Assembly (NCBI GenBank): GCA_000149265.1
Contig: CH003412.1
Location: forward strand, 4,436,365 to 4,500,364
Reading direction: 5' to 3'
DNA from: Ciona savignyi
Taxonomy: Eukaryota; Chordata; Ascidiacea; Phlebobranchia; Cionidae
Length of the DNA: 64,000 nt
Shown here: positions 1 through 12,008 of the stretch, piece by piece
How positions within the stretch are numbered: position 1 is the first letter of the stretch
Layout of the letters: each line of letters begins with the position of its first letter
Program-made: the position numbers and the translations under genes
Notes under the pieces: generated by a model
What the model was told of the DNA's origin: nothing
The model's database searches: none
What the model saw: the letters and a program-made list of their open reading frames with translations, nothing else

Positions 1-303
1 TGTGGTGTACTTACAGGCAAAAATTCCACACCGCACAAACAATTAAACTAAAATTAGGAGTTAAATATGACACGATTTCGCACCAAAACCATGTTAAAAC
101 ATAAAACTGTCGGCAACTCGAAATGTACCACTCAGTACGTACAAGTTATATTAATGATATCAAATCGATAATTTCAAATATTTACTGGAAAAGATTTGGT
201 ATGATTGGGACAACACAATCATATAGTACGTAGTAATGTAAAAAATGGATACCTTATCTTAGGCCGTGATATTTAGACACAAACTTACCTTCTGAAACTC
301 AAG

Positions 304-564
304 TCACTCGACACTTCGCTTGGCGCGTTGTACTGGTGTTTTATTAGGTGGCTGGAATGCGTCGAACTGATATCCATAGCTCAGAAGGTTTACAAGATAT
401 TCTTTGATTAATTCCCGATTTTGCCAAAGGTTCGGAATCAACAAACCACTTTCTGCCTCTACAAATTTGAACTGTGTTTCTGGTAATCCTAACTTGAACA
501 AAACGAGTTTTCGAGTATTCACAAAAGCGGCGAAAGTGCGTGCGTTTAAGTGTTTACGAGTCAA
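304..564 (-). CDS. Possible orphan exon, unknown
   Basis: The minus strand is open for 86 codons and its composition looks protein-like, with an Asn-Leu-Trp-Gln and Tyr-Gly-Tyr rich centre and a basic end (AKRSVE). It has no ATG at its start (first codon TTG, directly after a stop), so if real it would need an internal splice acceptor, for example the CCAG near 486. A good donor (AAG then GTAAGT) follows the stop codon by about 18 bases. I recognise no family. It could equally be a chance open frame or a decayed retroelement piece. Confidence 0.2.
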   Translation of the reverse strand: MTRKHLNARTFAAFVNTRKLVLFKLGLPETQFKFVEAESGLLIPNLWQNRELIKEYLVNLLSYGYQFDAFQPPNKTPVQRAKRSVE

Positions 565-3500
565 TTAAAAAGAGAAAGTGATGCACGTAGTTGATCTAAA
601 AGGGCCACTTTAAACTCTACCTTTATAAGTAGTGGTACTATTTCCCTATATCCAAAGCATAAAACTAACGTTGCAACACAACTTTGTTCAAAAGCCTTTG
701 CTAGAGGACAAAAAAGGATTAATACGATTATTGTTGTGTTTTGTTGTTGGAACTAATGCGCTGCGTGAGTTCTAAATAACCATGTGACTAACAGGTTTAA
801 CAAATATAGCAGGTTAAAAACCCAGGTGGTTATGGCAAAAGAAACGCACGAGTTAAATCAACACAAATCTTATCAGCAATGATGTAATCGGTTAAGGTAA
901 TGTCAAGACAGTATACATTTATGATTCGGGACCAACACACCGCCACTTTATTTCCTCTGAAGTGAATTGTGATCGAGATTATATTGTTTGCTCTCTGCCG
1001 CTATCGAGGCATTGAATCAAACTGCCAATGAACATTTGCCAAGTTGACAATGGGTCGGAAAATAATGAACCGCGCCATTACAAGAGGTATAATAAAAGGT
1101 TTTTGACACAATAAAAGGTTAAGTGCCTTAAACCACTTTGCGAATATAAAGAGAATTAGATTTAGTCCAGCTGATTAGCTCACACACGCTGAACGTCAGC
1201 CAAAAGGAAAAGTGGCTTTAAAACCATCCGACTAATAAGACGTGTTCGTCCTTGGGTAAGCTACGTAGTTAATGCTTTCCAAGACTAGTGGTTTAATGTA
1301 CTGGTAAAACTAGCAAATTAGATACATGGCAGTAACCCTACGTAGTCGATACGAGCAATAATTCGACAGTGAGCGCGTAATAATCTGACCTGACACTGTA
1401 TTAAAATGCACTCTTCGTTGTCTCAACCCTTTAAAAAAAGAGTATATTTTGCTACCCTCTAAATATTTTTTATAATACCGAAATCAAATTTATTATTTAG
1501 CAATATGAAAACTGTTGTAATACTTTGCCTGACGGTCATATCCAAGCTGCAGAGGTGTTAAGCCTACGTCAAAATGATAAGCACGCCATTCTTAACTATA
1601 GGAACGATTATGAATATAACGAATTCTATAAATGTTACATTATATATATAAAAATATGAATCTCATATTAAATTAAAGGTCTGCGCATACCCTAACCTAA
1701 ACGTATTCAAGCGTGTTAAAAGTATATGGTAGTCATAACTACGAGTATTTAATAGTCATGTCTATAAATAATTAACCTACCTGCCATAGTCATCAGAACG
1801 AACTGAACTTCCCTCCTTGCTGTAAGTCGAAAGAGAAGATTCCAAATCTCTCTGAAAGTCAATGGGGATATTTGATTTGATTAAACACCCACATTCAGCA
1901 TACATCTAAAGTAAATATGACGGGTCTTGTTCCTTGCTTGTTTAAGGTTATGTCTTTATTGAAAGTGCGCGCACTGAGACGAATGGCATTGTGGTGATAA
2001 GCTTATAATATGCCGGCAACTCATTTACTTACATTTCTCCGGAACCATGAATCGTTATCGACCGAAACGAACGAAATTTGACGTTTTCTGTCGCTAGGCG
2101 TGGTAGAGAGTAGCTTCCGTCGATGCAAACTGGATGCAGACAAAATAGAATGCGGACGAAGGTCTATTTGTATCTGCATTACAACTATATTGTTGCTTAC
2201 AAACTCGCAGGTCTAGTAGTTCAGTCTATTGTTTTTTTTTAACACCAGTCCTCTTTAAGTCTAAATGATTCTCCTATCAATTAAAACCTGTATAAGTAAA
2301 ATGAAAAAGTGTTATTAATATTTTAGTCAGCATTTTCTCACAAGACATACATCGAAAGCGCTATACAGTTATAAATGTGTATATTCAAAGTTTCTTGGGT
2401 GGCTTTAACAAATCAAACACTTGAATAGACTCGAGCCGAACTTGCTTTATGTGGTTTAGCATGACGGTTTCGGAAAAAACGTCACAATACTTGACATTTT
2501 ACACTGCTTTCATTGGCTGTAATATTAGCACCTTGTTTGTCCTAATTTCGCAAATTGCTTATATAAGACTACACAGCTACCCCAGTTAAAAGTACGTTTG
2601 TTAATATAGAATTGTACAAACTCAACAATCTTTTCACTTTTTGATCCTTATTGCTCTCGCTTACTTTTTAATTTAAAAAAAACACAGAAAAATCTGAAAG
2701 CAATAGCCTGAATGTTAAATACTTAAATTATTGCATAGCCGACAACCTTGCTACCTGCAATTAAACCGCGGCAAACATGTTTTCCTTATCTAAATATATA
2801 TTGCACGAGTAAAAAAAACAGAGATTACCCAGAAATTTTCCTTGTGGGTACATCATTTCAACATTGACAATTTTTTACAGAAAATTACCTAAACGCTTCA
2901 TCGAGCTAATAGAAACTGTAATGATAAATATGCAACCTCAAAAACCAAAACTAAACTTAAATATATTCACATTTTAATTCATACTGACGGCGGCATAGCG
3001 AACTGTATGATGAGGCCACAATACGAGTTGTTGTCTTTACCAGACCATCGTGGCTCCTCGGAGTTTTGATTGTCCCTATCTTGAAAACGGAAACTCAATT
3101 TATTTATAGCGATCGTTATCGGGAAATCAAATCAAGCACACAAAGCCTCGGAAACTTATATATTGTTATTTGGCTTAAATCGTCAAATAGTATACAGCCT
3201 TTTGTAAGTCTAAACCAACAGAATTTAATCCGAATATAATTGAAAACGCATGATTGACAATTTTAACCATAAAAATAGTATACGGCACATGTACACATAT
3301 TTATTCATTTTTCCATAGTAATAAAACAGCATATAAAATAATGGAGAGAAATATTTTACCTTTCTAAAATTGTTTAACTTCTATTACGATCGATATATCT
3401 ATATGGTATAAGTCTAAAGGCATAAACTTATTTGTACAAAATTACAAGGTATATATTTGGGATCATATATATATGAACGGCATTTACGCTCGGTTAGTAT

Positions 3501-5409
3501 ATTTGTGGGTTCTCGCTTTTTAGCTGTACATATTTAATAAACTATACGATCGGTATTTTACGCATTTGGTTTGCACGAACTCTGGGATGATGCTAAATGA
3601 AAAACGCCATTGATTATTCACGTAACTCATGTTTACCGCCGTAAATGAGAAAACGTAAAGGACATTCTCACACGAGTGATCGTCAGATTATCTCGCGCCC
3701 GCAGTCAATTTATTTAAATGGGCGAATGCGATGCGCAAACTGATCTTACGGAAAACAAAGGTGAAACTTAAAATCCTGTCACAGGGAGCCTTAGATTTTT
3801 TGCATCCTAAAATTTTGCTTGGATGTAACCCAAAAAAACATTTTTTTCCATAAACCCAAAGTTTTTCTGAAAATTTTAAAATTGTACCTTTAGTACGTGG
3901 GCAACTTTTTTTTTATTAAAACAGCAAGGAAATAACAATTAACACCGTTACTTCACAAAGCTGTGTTCAACTACTACAATACTGCACAACTAAAAAAGGA
4001 ACATTGCGAACCTAGAAAATGATGCTTTTAACCGAAATCAACATTGTTACTCAGCAAAACACTCACTTTATTACCATGACCAAGAAGGACCAAACGGAAG
4101 ATACACCGCGCATCATAGGGATCAGCTGGTTTGTACACAAGTGGATAAGAACGGTCGAGTGACGGAATGATAATGACATTTCTGCAAACGAAGCTTTGAA
4201 GTATAAGCATAATACCCAAGTTTATGATTTCAAATGTGGTTTAGTCCTTTCGTACTTTGGAGACATTTTAACTTCCATGCGCTGGTGGTAAAAAATATCG
4301 TAACTTTGTCAATACTTTTTTTCTGTTTGACCAACCACTTGTCTTGCCCAAGACACACCAGCAACGATGATGATAATTTGTTTTCTTCCGTATACAGGTC
4401 AATAAAAAAATTGTGAACGCTAATAGTTAAAATAGCAGAAAAGGAAAAAGGGAACTAAACTTTCCAACTTTAGTTAAATGTCACAAAAAACATTAGTGGC
4501 CTTCTGTTGCCTAATATAGTAAAAAGTGTTGTACATTTATAATGTTTACTATAAAGCAATAATAACAGTGTCTTTATAGAAATGTGATCGGGTTGCTGCG
4601 ATTGTTCCGGTACACTACAAGTTCCGGTGGAGTGACGATAAAGCTATGCTAATTAGACGGTTTACTTCCTCTCTAACAGTGTTAAGGCTTCACACTATTG
4701 TTGTGGTTTGAGTAACTAACACTACCTTGATCAAGAATAAATCGCGTGATCGTGTTTTTACTGCCACTGTATTTCTATATTTCCGTTTTAACTACTGTTG
4801 TTTAAGATTTAGATATTTCTGTTTATGTTTTATGATTTATTTTACTTTGTGACCTTTTTATCTACGATAAAGAAAAGAACAAGCTAGCGGAACCAATTAG
4901 GGCGATCATACTATTAATAAGAGCTCGAGGATTATCAATCGGGAATTGCAACACAAAATATTTGCGTTAACGAATTGACAAGAGTGAAAAAGGTTTCGCC
5001 TGAATTCGCTTTCTTTTGAGGGGATTCACCTAAAGGCTGACTTCGGTTTTGTTTTTTATCTGTTTCAATTTTTATTGTTCAATTTGTCAACCTTACATGT
5101 CACAACTGACTTTTAGTCAAAGTCTAGGTAGGCCGATTTCATAAAACTAATTCAAGAGATCCAGTATATTAACTAGCAATTAGTAGGCGAAAATAGGTTT
5201 CCAATATTAGGCTAAATACCTTAAATTTATAGTTTATTTTGTTTCTTCGTTACATTAAAGAAGAATAGTTACGTAAAAGTTAACGTGAAAACACACATAG
5301 TTTTAGTCAAATTCAGAATTCAGGGGAAACCTCAGAGAGAAAGAGAGGTAGTGTATTCTATAGGATACCTTAGCCTTAGAGCCCTTTAGGCGGCTGACTC
5401 TAAATACCC

Positions 5410-5700
5410 AGTGTGAGCAGTGTGTAGGCAGTGTGTAGGCAGTGTGTAAGCAGCGTGTAAGCAGTGTGTAGGCAGTGTGGGCACACTTGAAACCCTAACT
5501 TTAACTCTGGCACAGNNNNNNNNNNNNNNNNNNNNNNNNNNNNNNNNNNNNNNNNNNNNNNNNNNNNNNNNNNNNNNNNNNNNNNNNNNNNNNNNNNNNN
5601 NNNNNNNNNNNNNNNNNNNNNNNNNNNNNNNNNNNNNNNNNNNNNNNNNNNNNNNNGTTCCCATTTTTAAAGTTCCTTCCATACACACCGCCTACACACT
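5410..5700. repeat. 11-bp minisatellite and N gap
   Basis: Several copies of an 11-base unit GTGTGTAGGCA (with GTGTGTAAGCA variants) run from about 5410 to 5485. After 141 Ns (5516-5656), the right flank near 5680-5705 carries the reverse complement of the same unit (CGCCTACACACTGCCCACGC). The gap therefore sits inside an inverted repeat, a structure that commonly breaks sequencing and assembly. Apparent open frames across the Ns have no meaning. Confidence 0.8.
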
Positions 5701-6167
5701 GCCCACGCTATGTATTTTCAGGAACCGCTTAAGGCCGGCATGTGGTTATCGCATAAACCCAGTAGATAACTAAAACTAGAAAAACAATGTATAGTACAAC
5801 AAACTGCAATGTTGCCTAAACTGCGCGTTTCCATCTATTGGAATAAACATCTAATTCAACTAGATAACAAGTGACAAAATTTACTTATGTATGCCACAGC
5901 TTTGTTATTTTACATCAACAAAAGTTTTTAAATATGTAGTTAATACCACAGTGAAATATGGTCTATTTAAACCTATTGTAGTAGATTGGTTGAAAAATCA
6001 GGTTGAAAGAAAATTTTACAACAGCATCAATACTTATATCAGTACTAATGCAATATGTATGAATTAGTAGAATTTAACATAACTTTTTTATATATTCTTT
6101 TTAATTAGTTAATAATTAATGTTATAATTATGAGTTTTTGTTTATGTATTGACAGACTGGACAAACC

Positions 6168-9100
6168 ATGTCAGCGGAAGACCAAGAATTTAAGCTGCCA
6201 CTGCGAAACTGGCTGATAAAAAAGATTGAACAAAAGGAATTCGATGGATTATTGTGGATGAATGAAGACCAAAAAATTTTTAAAATCCCTTGGACCCAAA
6301 AGAAATATCCAAACTGGGAAAAGCACTGTGAAATTTTCGTGGTAAGGGTGGATTATTGTTTCGTTAGCGTTACATAGTACCTGATATTCCTGGATTTCAT
6401 ATCGATCCATTTATTTAAAGTATCTTTTATGTGTGATAATTAAATTTATAGACAAGTAGCGTTAAGTTGCCTATCCTTCCATATATTTCTATATACCAAG
6501 ATAAATTTATGTATATAGAGGTATAAAAGTCATATAATCAAGGTAGTAGATGACAAGTGGTTGTTATGTTTTATTATAAAATCCCAACAGGCTTGGGCCA
6601 GACACAGAGGAAGTTATGATGAGTCGAGCAAAACTGATTACAAGAAGTTGAAGGGAAATTTCCGCTGTGCTCTGAACAAATCGGACGACTTTGAGGAAAT
6701 TCGGGAACGAAGCGTTACAAACCAACAAACAGGGAATTACAAGATTTATCGAATTCTGAATAAGCAGGAAGTCAGAGGTATAGTTGATAGAAATATTAAA
6801 CTGTTATCTTCTTATCAAGAGTCTGTTTGGTGTTTACATAAATATAATCTATTTTTACTAATAATATATATGAGTATAGATATAAAAATTAGCGGTGATA
6901 TTTTCATAGGTTACCGTACTTGGATGGTTAGGGTACCGTTTCGTAACCAGGCGGTAGAATTGCTTTGGTTAGCCAAAATAATCTTTGAGGTTTAATAATC
7001 ATTTAGTCTCTAGTTAGTCATCATATACCGGTAATGTATCAAAAGATCTAATAAAAATTTTGTGTTAATAGCATAAAAGTACATGTAAATGACGAATTGC
7101 TGCTAATGTCATTTTTAACCAAAAACCTTTTCCATTTCTCCACCCAAAATATTATATCTGGCTTGATAAACAGTATAAGATAAGCATGCTTACTTGAAAC
7201 ACTTTTAACATCTTAGAAAAGAGAGCGAAAAGGAAACACAGTGCAAACGGGAGGGCACATGGTAATTCAAGATCACAAAGCAAACAGCAAAAAAGTGAAC
7301 ATACGACAGAAACCAGTCATTGGCCATCATCAGATGTTCCTTTTCCAACATCCAGCCTGTCAGCAAATAACACACAGCATACTACAATATCAGGTTCATA
7401 ATTTTAATTTGTTTTAATCTTCCGTTTGGTAATTAGAAAGTTTAAAGCCAAACACAGCAAACAACAGTATCAAGTTCATAATTTTAATTTGTTTTAATCT
7501 TCTGTTTGATAATTAGTAGGTTTAAAACATGACTACGCTCAGTATTTTTGTTGTCCATGCACTTCACGTTTAAATTAAAAATTTCATAATGTTTGTGTGT
7601 CAAGATTGATCAAACACAAAAAAATAGCTTTAAGTTTAATGAACAATTATAAGTTTCTACTGTATTCTGTATACGTATAAGAAATTAAAAAAATAACATG
7701 TTAAAATCTATTATGATTCCTTCCTGATCCACCAGACAACTACATGACATCCATGGTGAAGCAGGAGCTGCAAGATAAAGTGAACAGTGAGATCATGCGA
7801 CATTCAACGATGCCCCTTGAACAAATGGTAGCTATAGATTGCTAGCCCTTGTCCATATACAAGCTTTCAAATGGTAGCTGTGCACTACTAGCCTTTGTCC
7901 ATATACAAGCTCCCAAATAGTAGCTGTATATTGCTAGCCCTTGTCCATATACAAGCTTCCAAATTGTAGCTGTAGATTAGTAGCCTTTGTCCACATACAA
8001 GCTTCCAAATGGTAGCTGTATATTGCTAGCCCTTGTCCATATACAAGCTCCCAAATGGTAGCTGTAGATTACTAGCCCTTGTCCACATACAAGCTTTCAA
8101 ATGGTAGCTGTAGATTGCTAGCCCTTGTCCACATACAAGCTTTCAAATGGTAGCTGTGGATTACCTGCCCTTGTCCACAAACAAACTTCCATGCTGACAG
8201 TTTATTTGTAAAAAGCTGGCTCGCGAGCAGACACTTGGTACAAATAAACCAAACTCTGTGCGCTGACCCACGAGTATATGTGTGGACCCAGCCTTGGGAG
8301 TTATTTCTATATTACATTGCAAGTAGTTGCTATGGTGATTCGCTAGATTGTGCCCCTATTGGTTTATACATGGATGATTGACGGTCAATCCTGCAACTCA
8401 ACATCTTTGTATAACAGTCGTTCCATTCTATCTCATTTATTCAAGCAAATTGTGTTTCAGGCTGATCAACACTTTGAGGCAGATTTCCTGTTTGATGAAA
8501 AGCGAACACCACTGCCCTTCAAAATTACCGGGCCGTTTACAGATAATGCGTTTTGTGATTTTCCTTCTTCTAGTAACTTGGCCACATTAAGTCCATTTAT
8601 TCAACCCATCAACACAATGATGCCATCTAACGATGCTATATTAACAAAGAATTGCCAGTATGAAGAAAATATGATGTCATTGGATAGCTCATTATCCCCG
8701 AACCCCTCTATTCTTGCAAGCCCTGAAGGTAAATGCTTAAACATATTTTTAATTTTATATATAATCATTGATAACATATATAATCATTAAAAATTATTTA
8801 AACAAAATGTTTTAACATCTGTTTTTAAACATGACATTCCTGCTTAAAAACGCTGATCAATGACAATAATTTAAATATGTTGAGTAAAGTAGAGAAATGA
8901 GTGTACTTTTCTTTAAATTTTAAAATGTGTCATGGGTAATTCCTGGGCTATTTAACAATTGTGCACAAAGCTTCAATTCCCCTTTTTTGATGCTTATTAT
9001 CGAGTAAATTCTTTATGTCAGTGAGTTCATCATAGTACAACTTGCCGTATTGTATACATCAGTAAGCACAAAAACAACATGTTCAATATTTTTTTTTTTA

Positions 9101-11429
9101 TTGAGAACTTATTCGTTATACGGAGGACATAAGTGGTGCCAACTTGTATAAAATGTGACTTTCAACAAAAATTCATATGAATATTTTATCTCGGGATTGG
9201 GAAATTACAGTTAGTATAATGTTTTACCTTTATACTATTACAGTTTTTTCTCTTTTTTAGTTTCGTAGATTAATATTTATTTTTATCTCCAATATCATTA
9301 AAACATAAAAAATATACCAGACAAAAAATTGATATTATAATTAAAAGAGTTAAGAAATACTTATTCCCACAGGCATTTCGATTGATCAGTTGCAGCAGCC
9401 CATAATGCTAATTGAACAACAGCAGTGTGTGGAGCTAGCTGACCAGCAAAGCCCAACAAATTCCTCACAAAGCATGGCTTCCTTCGAAAATTTTCTTCGG
9501 GGGTTTAACTTATCTTGTAAGTCATATTTGTGAGACATTACTTTAGTACAGTATAAAACAAGCTCGTTTTTAATAGCCCTGCAAGTTAGCTTAATTATGG
9601 GTCCCATTTAAAACAATGGGATACATATTGTATTTTTTTTCGTGAAACGCTTGACAACTATGGCATGTCACCCTGACATCTACTAGAATAATGGAATCGT
9701 AATGAAACTTTGCTATTTGTTAGTGAACATGGTCTAAATATGTATAAACCAAAATTGTCGGTGATAAATCCAGGAAAATTCTTGAATTCCCATGGGAAGT
9801 TAAAATTCAAAACGGTATTTAAAAAAAAAGATTTTTAGGGCATAGCGCTTGAATGACTGATCCAATTGTAATCAGATTTGGTGAATTGTAAGTGCATTAG
9901 CCACTGATTTAACAATTAGAAGAAATCAAAAATTACATAGGGAAATACCCCAAAAATAAGATTTTGTTCTTAAATCATGATTGTGACAGGGAATAATGAA
10001 ATAGTAATGAAACTTAGTCATTTGTTAGACAACATGATCTAGATATGAAACCAAAATTTAGGTTGATAAATCCAGGGGAATTCCACTGGGAAGTACAGTG
10101 GATGGCGCTTAATGTAATCACGGATAATGTTATCAATCGGTTAATATTATCGGATACATGATCCCCGCCCGAACGTACAATATGCATTACAAATATGCCG
10201 CTTACTGTAATCAGTACATCGGTTATTGTTATCAATTTTTACCAAAACGTCTCAAACATAGAGACTAATTTAGTTAACTTCTAACATAAATGCCAAGCTC
10301 TGACGATTAGCCACCTGAGAAACCTATAAACATTGAAACTGGAATTGTCGGGCCGATAAAAAAGCAAATGAACTGGGTGATAATTTCGCGGCAAGAGTTT
10401 GAAAAAAGGAGATCGAATAAATTGAACGATAAAATGGCAATTTTAATTTTTTCGGTTAATGTTATCAATCGGTTATTGTTATCATTTTTGGTGTTAACAA
10501 ATGTGATCACATTAAGCGGCATCCACTGTAAAACCAAAACGGCATTTTCAATGTATGTTTTTTCAATACATATCTAAGCCCAGGAAGCCATACATATGGT
10601 GATCATTGACTGTGTATCCTTTGTAAGAAGATCTATTACATGGGTTATAACTAATAACAAAAGTACATACTTACATTGCAACTTCTTTAATGTTGTTTTT
10701 TAAATTTTTTAATATTTTGCAAAAAAAACACTGCAAATTCATCCATATTTTGCAGGTCAAGACCTTAACGAATATAATGTTATACTGGAGTATAACGGTC
10801 AACCAGTAAAGGAAGATACATTATCCTTAGCAAACGGTGTCCGCTTTATGTATGGATTATCAAATTTGCAAAGAGATATGGTCAAGCTATACCGATCTGA
10901 TAACGAACGCAAATTATTCGAGTACACTCCTTGGCCATTTCCAGATCACGAAATTTCTGAAAAATCAAAAAACATAACTAGCATTCTCACCAAGACAGAT
11001 CTTGGTGTGGTGCTACATGCAAAAAAGTTTGGTTTAACGGCTAACCGAATTTGCCAAAGTCAAATATTCTACTTTGATCCGCATACCCCTAGTGATGCTC
11101 CTATCAAACTTGAAAGACAGTCAGTTGTCGAGTTGTTCTCGTACTCCAAGTACATCCGTGCCCTGTTTGACCATCGGAATAACCAACTACCTGGTTCAGT
11201 ACCAGAGAGCGTCGTCAAGTTAATCATTGGTACCAAACCATCATCAGTACGCTCACATGGTCTTGTGAGTCTTACCATAAGACCAACGTGTGCCAGCATC
11301 CTGGAGAAGCAACTTCTTGTAAGTGACAGCTCATCTATTCTTGCAATGAGCAATGAAACTTCACTCGATCAAGTTGCTAGGATGCTTGATGGGTTTTGCT
11401 TTGATATGTCTCCTCAACCTCACAATTAG
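6168..11429 (+). CDS. Interferon regulatory factor-like protein
   Basis: Seven coding exons: 6168-6341, 6591-6777, 7217-7393, 7736-7827, 8461-8728, 9373-9516, 10756-11429, joining in frame to about 571 aa. Exons 1-2 encode the N-terminal IRF DNA-binding domain (about residues 10-120) with five spaced tryptophans (RNW, LLW, IPW, PNW, AWA) and the recognition-helix signature NFRCALN. Exon 3 starts with a basic, NLS-like stretch (KRAKRK) and is then Ser/Gln-rich. Exon 4 has a sumoylation-like VKQE. Exons 5-6 are low-complexity linker. Exon 7 holds the C-terminal IRF-association domain (SMAD/FHA-like fold), with PWPFPDHE and ELFSYSKYIRALFD. The role expected from the family is a sequence-specific transcription factor in immunity or development. 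I cannot assign it to a vertebrate IRF subgroup. Two introns begin with tandem repeats of the donor site. Confidence 0.88.
7369..7530 (+). repeat. 80-bp x2 repeat spanning IRF exon 3 donor
   Basis: A tandem duplication with an 80-base period covers the last ~20 bases of IRF exon 3, its donor and the start of the intron. The real junction is ATATCAG|GTTCATAA at 7393/7394. The second copy reads GTATCAA|GTTCATAA at 7473/7474, so it keeps the GT but loses the G at -1. The following AATTTTAATTTGTTTTAATC is identical in both copies. Confidence 0.85.
7828..8192 (+). repeat. 46-bp x8 minisatellite starting at IRF exon 4 donor
   Basis: About eight copies of a 46-base unit begin exactly at the first base of the intron after exon 4 (CAAATG|GTAGCT at 7827/7828). 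Junction-like copies recur at 7874, 7921, 7965, 8012, 8058, 8104 and 8150. All seven keep GTAGCT, and five also keep AAATG before it. Use of a downstream donor copy would read GTA GCT ATA GAT TGC TAG and end the protein after five extra codons. Confidence 0.92.
9640..10590. repeat. Direct repeat pair, second copy split by MITE
   Basis: Two diverged copies of a sequence containing AATGAAACTT..ATTTGTTAG, ATAAATCCAGG and GGGAAGT..AAAACGG lie in the IRF exon 6-7 intron, about 305 bases apart (from about 9690 and 9995). The second copy is interrupted at GGGAAG by the element at 10096-10528 and resumes with AAACCAAAACGGCATTTT. This gives the order of events: duplication first, then insertion. Confidence 0.7.
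10096..10528. mobile_element. Tc1/mariner (pogo-like) MITE, TA target
   Basis: A 433-base non-autonomous element with terminal inverted repeats. The left end is CAGTGGATGGCGCTTAATGT and the right end, reverse-complemented, is CAGTGGATGCCGCTTAATGT. It is flanked by TA on both sides (10094-10095 and 10529-10530). A TA duplication with TIRs of this kind fits the Tc1/mariner superfamily. I see no transposase reading frame. It lies in the last IRF intron. Confidence 0.82.
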
Positions 11430-12008
11430 GTTGTTTCCAAATCGCTTTATACCTAGATGATCTTGTGGTGTTTTTTATTTCACTTTTAATAATTTTATAT
11501 ATGTATATATAGTTCCAAAGAACCGTTTAAAATATTTTAAAGTTATATAGTACCTTAAATCCTTCATTAGTACCATAAATCCTTTGACCAGTTTTTCATA
11601 CTGTTGGCAAACTGTAACTTTTTTTAGCATTTTATTTTTTCTGTTGTGTTAATTAATACTTTGTTTCAATATTACAAGAATGTAAGAGATGGCAATGTAA
11701 CCCACCCAACAATGTCATGGCAAAAATTAATGTTTTAAATACAATTTTAAAGTTTTGGTTAGTATTCTACAGCACATTACAAGAGCAATTGCGGGCACAG
11801 GGTTATCTTTTACTTTAATATGTAATAACTGTATCGCGTTTTCCTATTCACAGATATCCAATCAATGCTTCTTTTTTAGCTCCTTGTTCGGTTTCTTCAA
11901 TTTTTGTAGTTATTTAAACATTGTACATTTGGTGTGTGTAGAATTGTTCCATTTTCTCTATAATTGTAAGAGTGCTATAGTAATTTCTGTATGAAAATAA
12001 CGTTAATA

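Larger units (their letters stand above)
1..6167. other. Gene-poor AT-rich upstream region
   Basis: I see no convincing multi-exon gene here. The stretch is AT-rich with stops in all frames. Fragments near 1355-1400 and 3650-3695 resemble the 3' part of the tRNA-derived SINE seen elsewhere in the window. A splice acceptor-like TTGACAG at 6150-6156 lies 11 bases before the IRF start codon, so an untranslated first exon or a trans-splice acceptor may be present. A weak possible exon at 304-564 and the assembly gap near 5.5 kb are listed separately. Confidence 0.5.
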
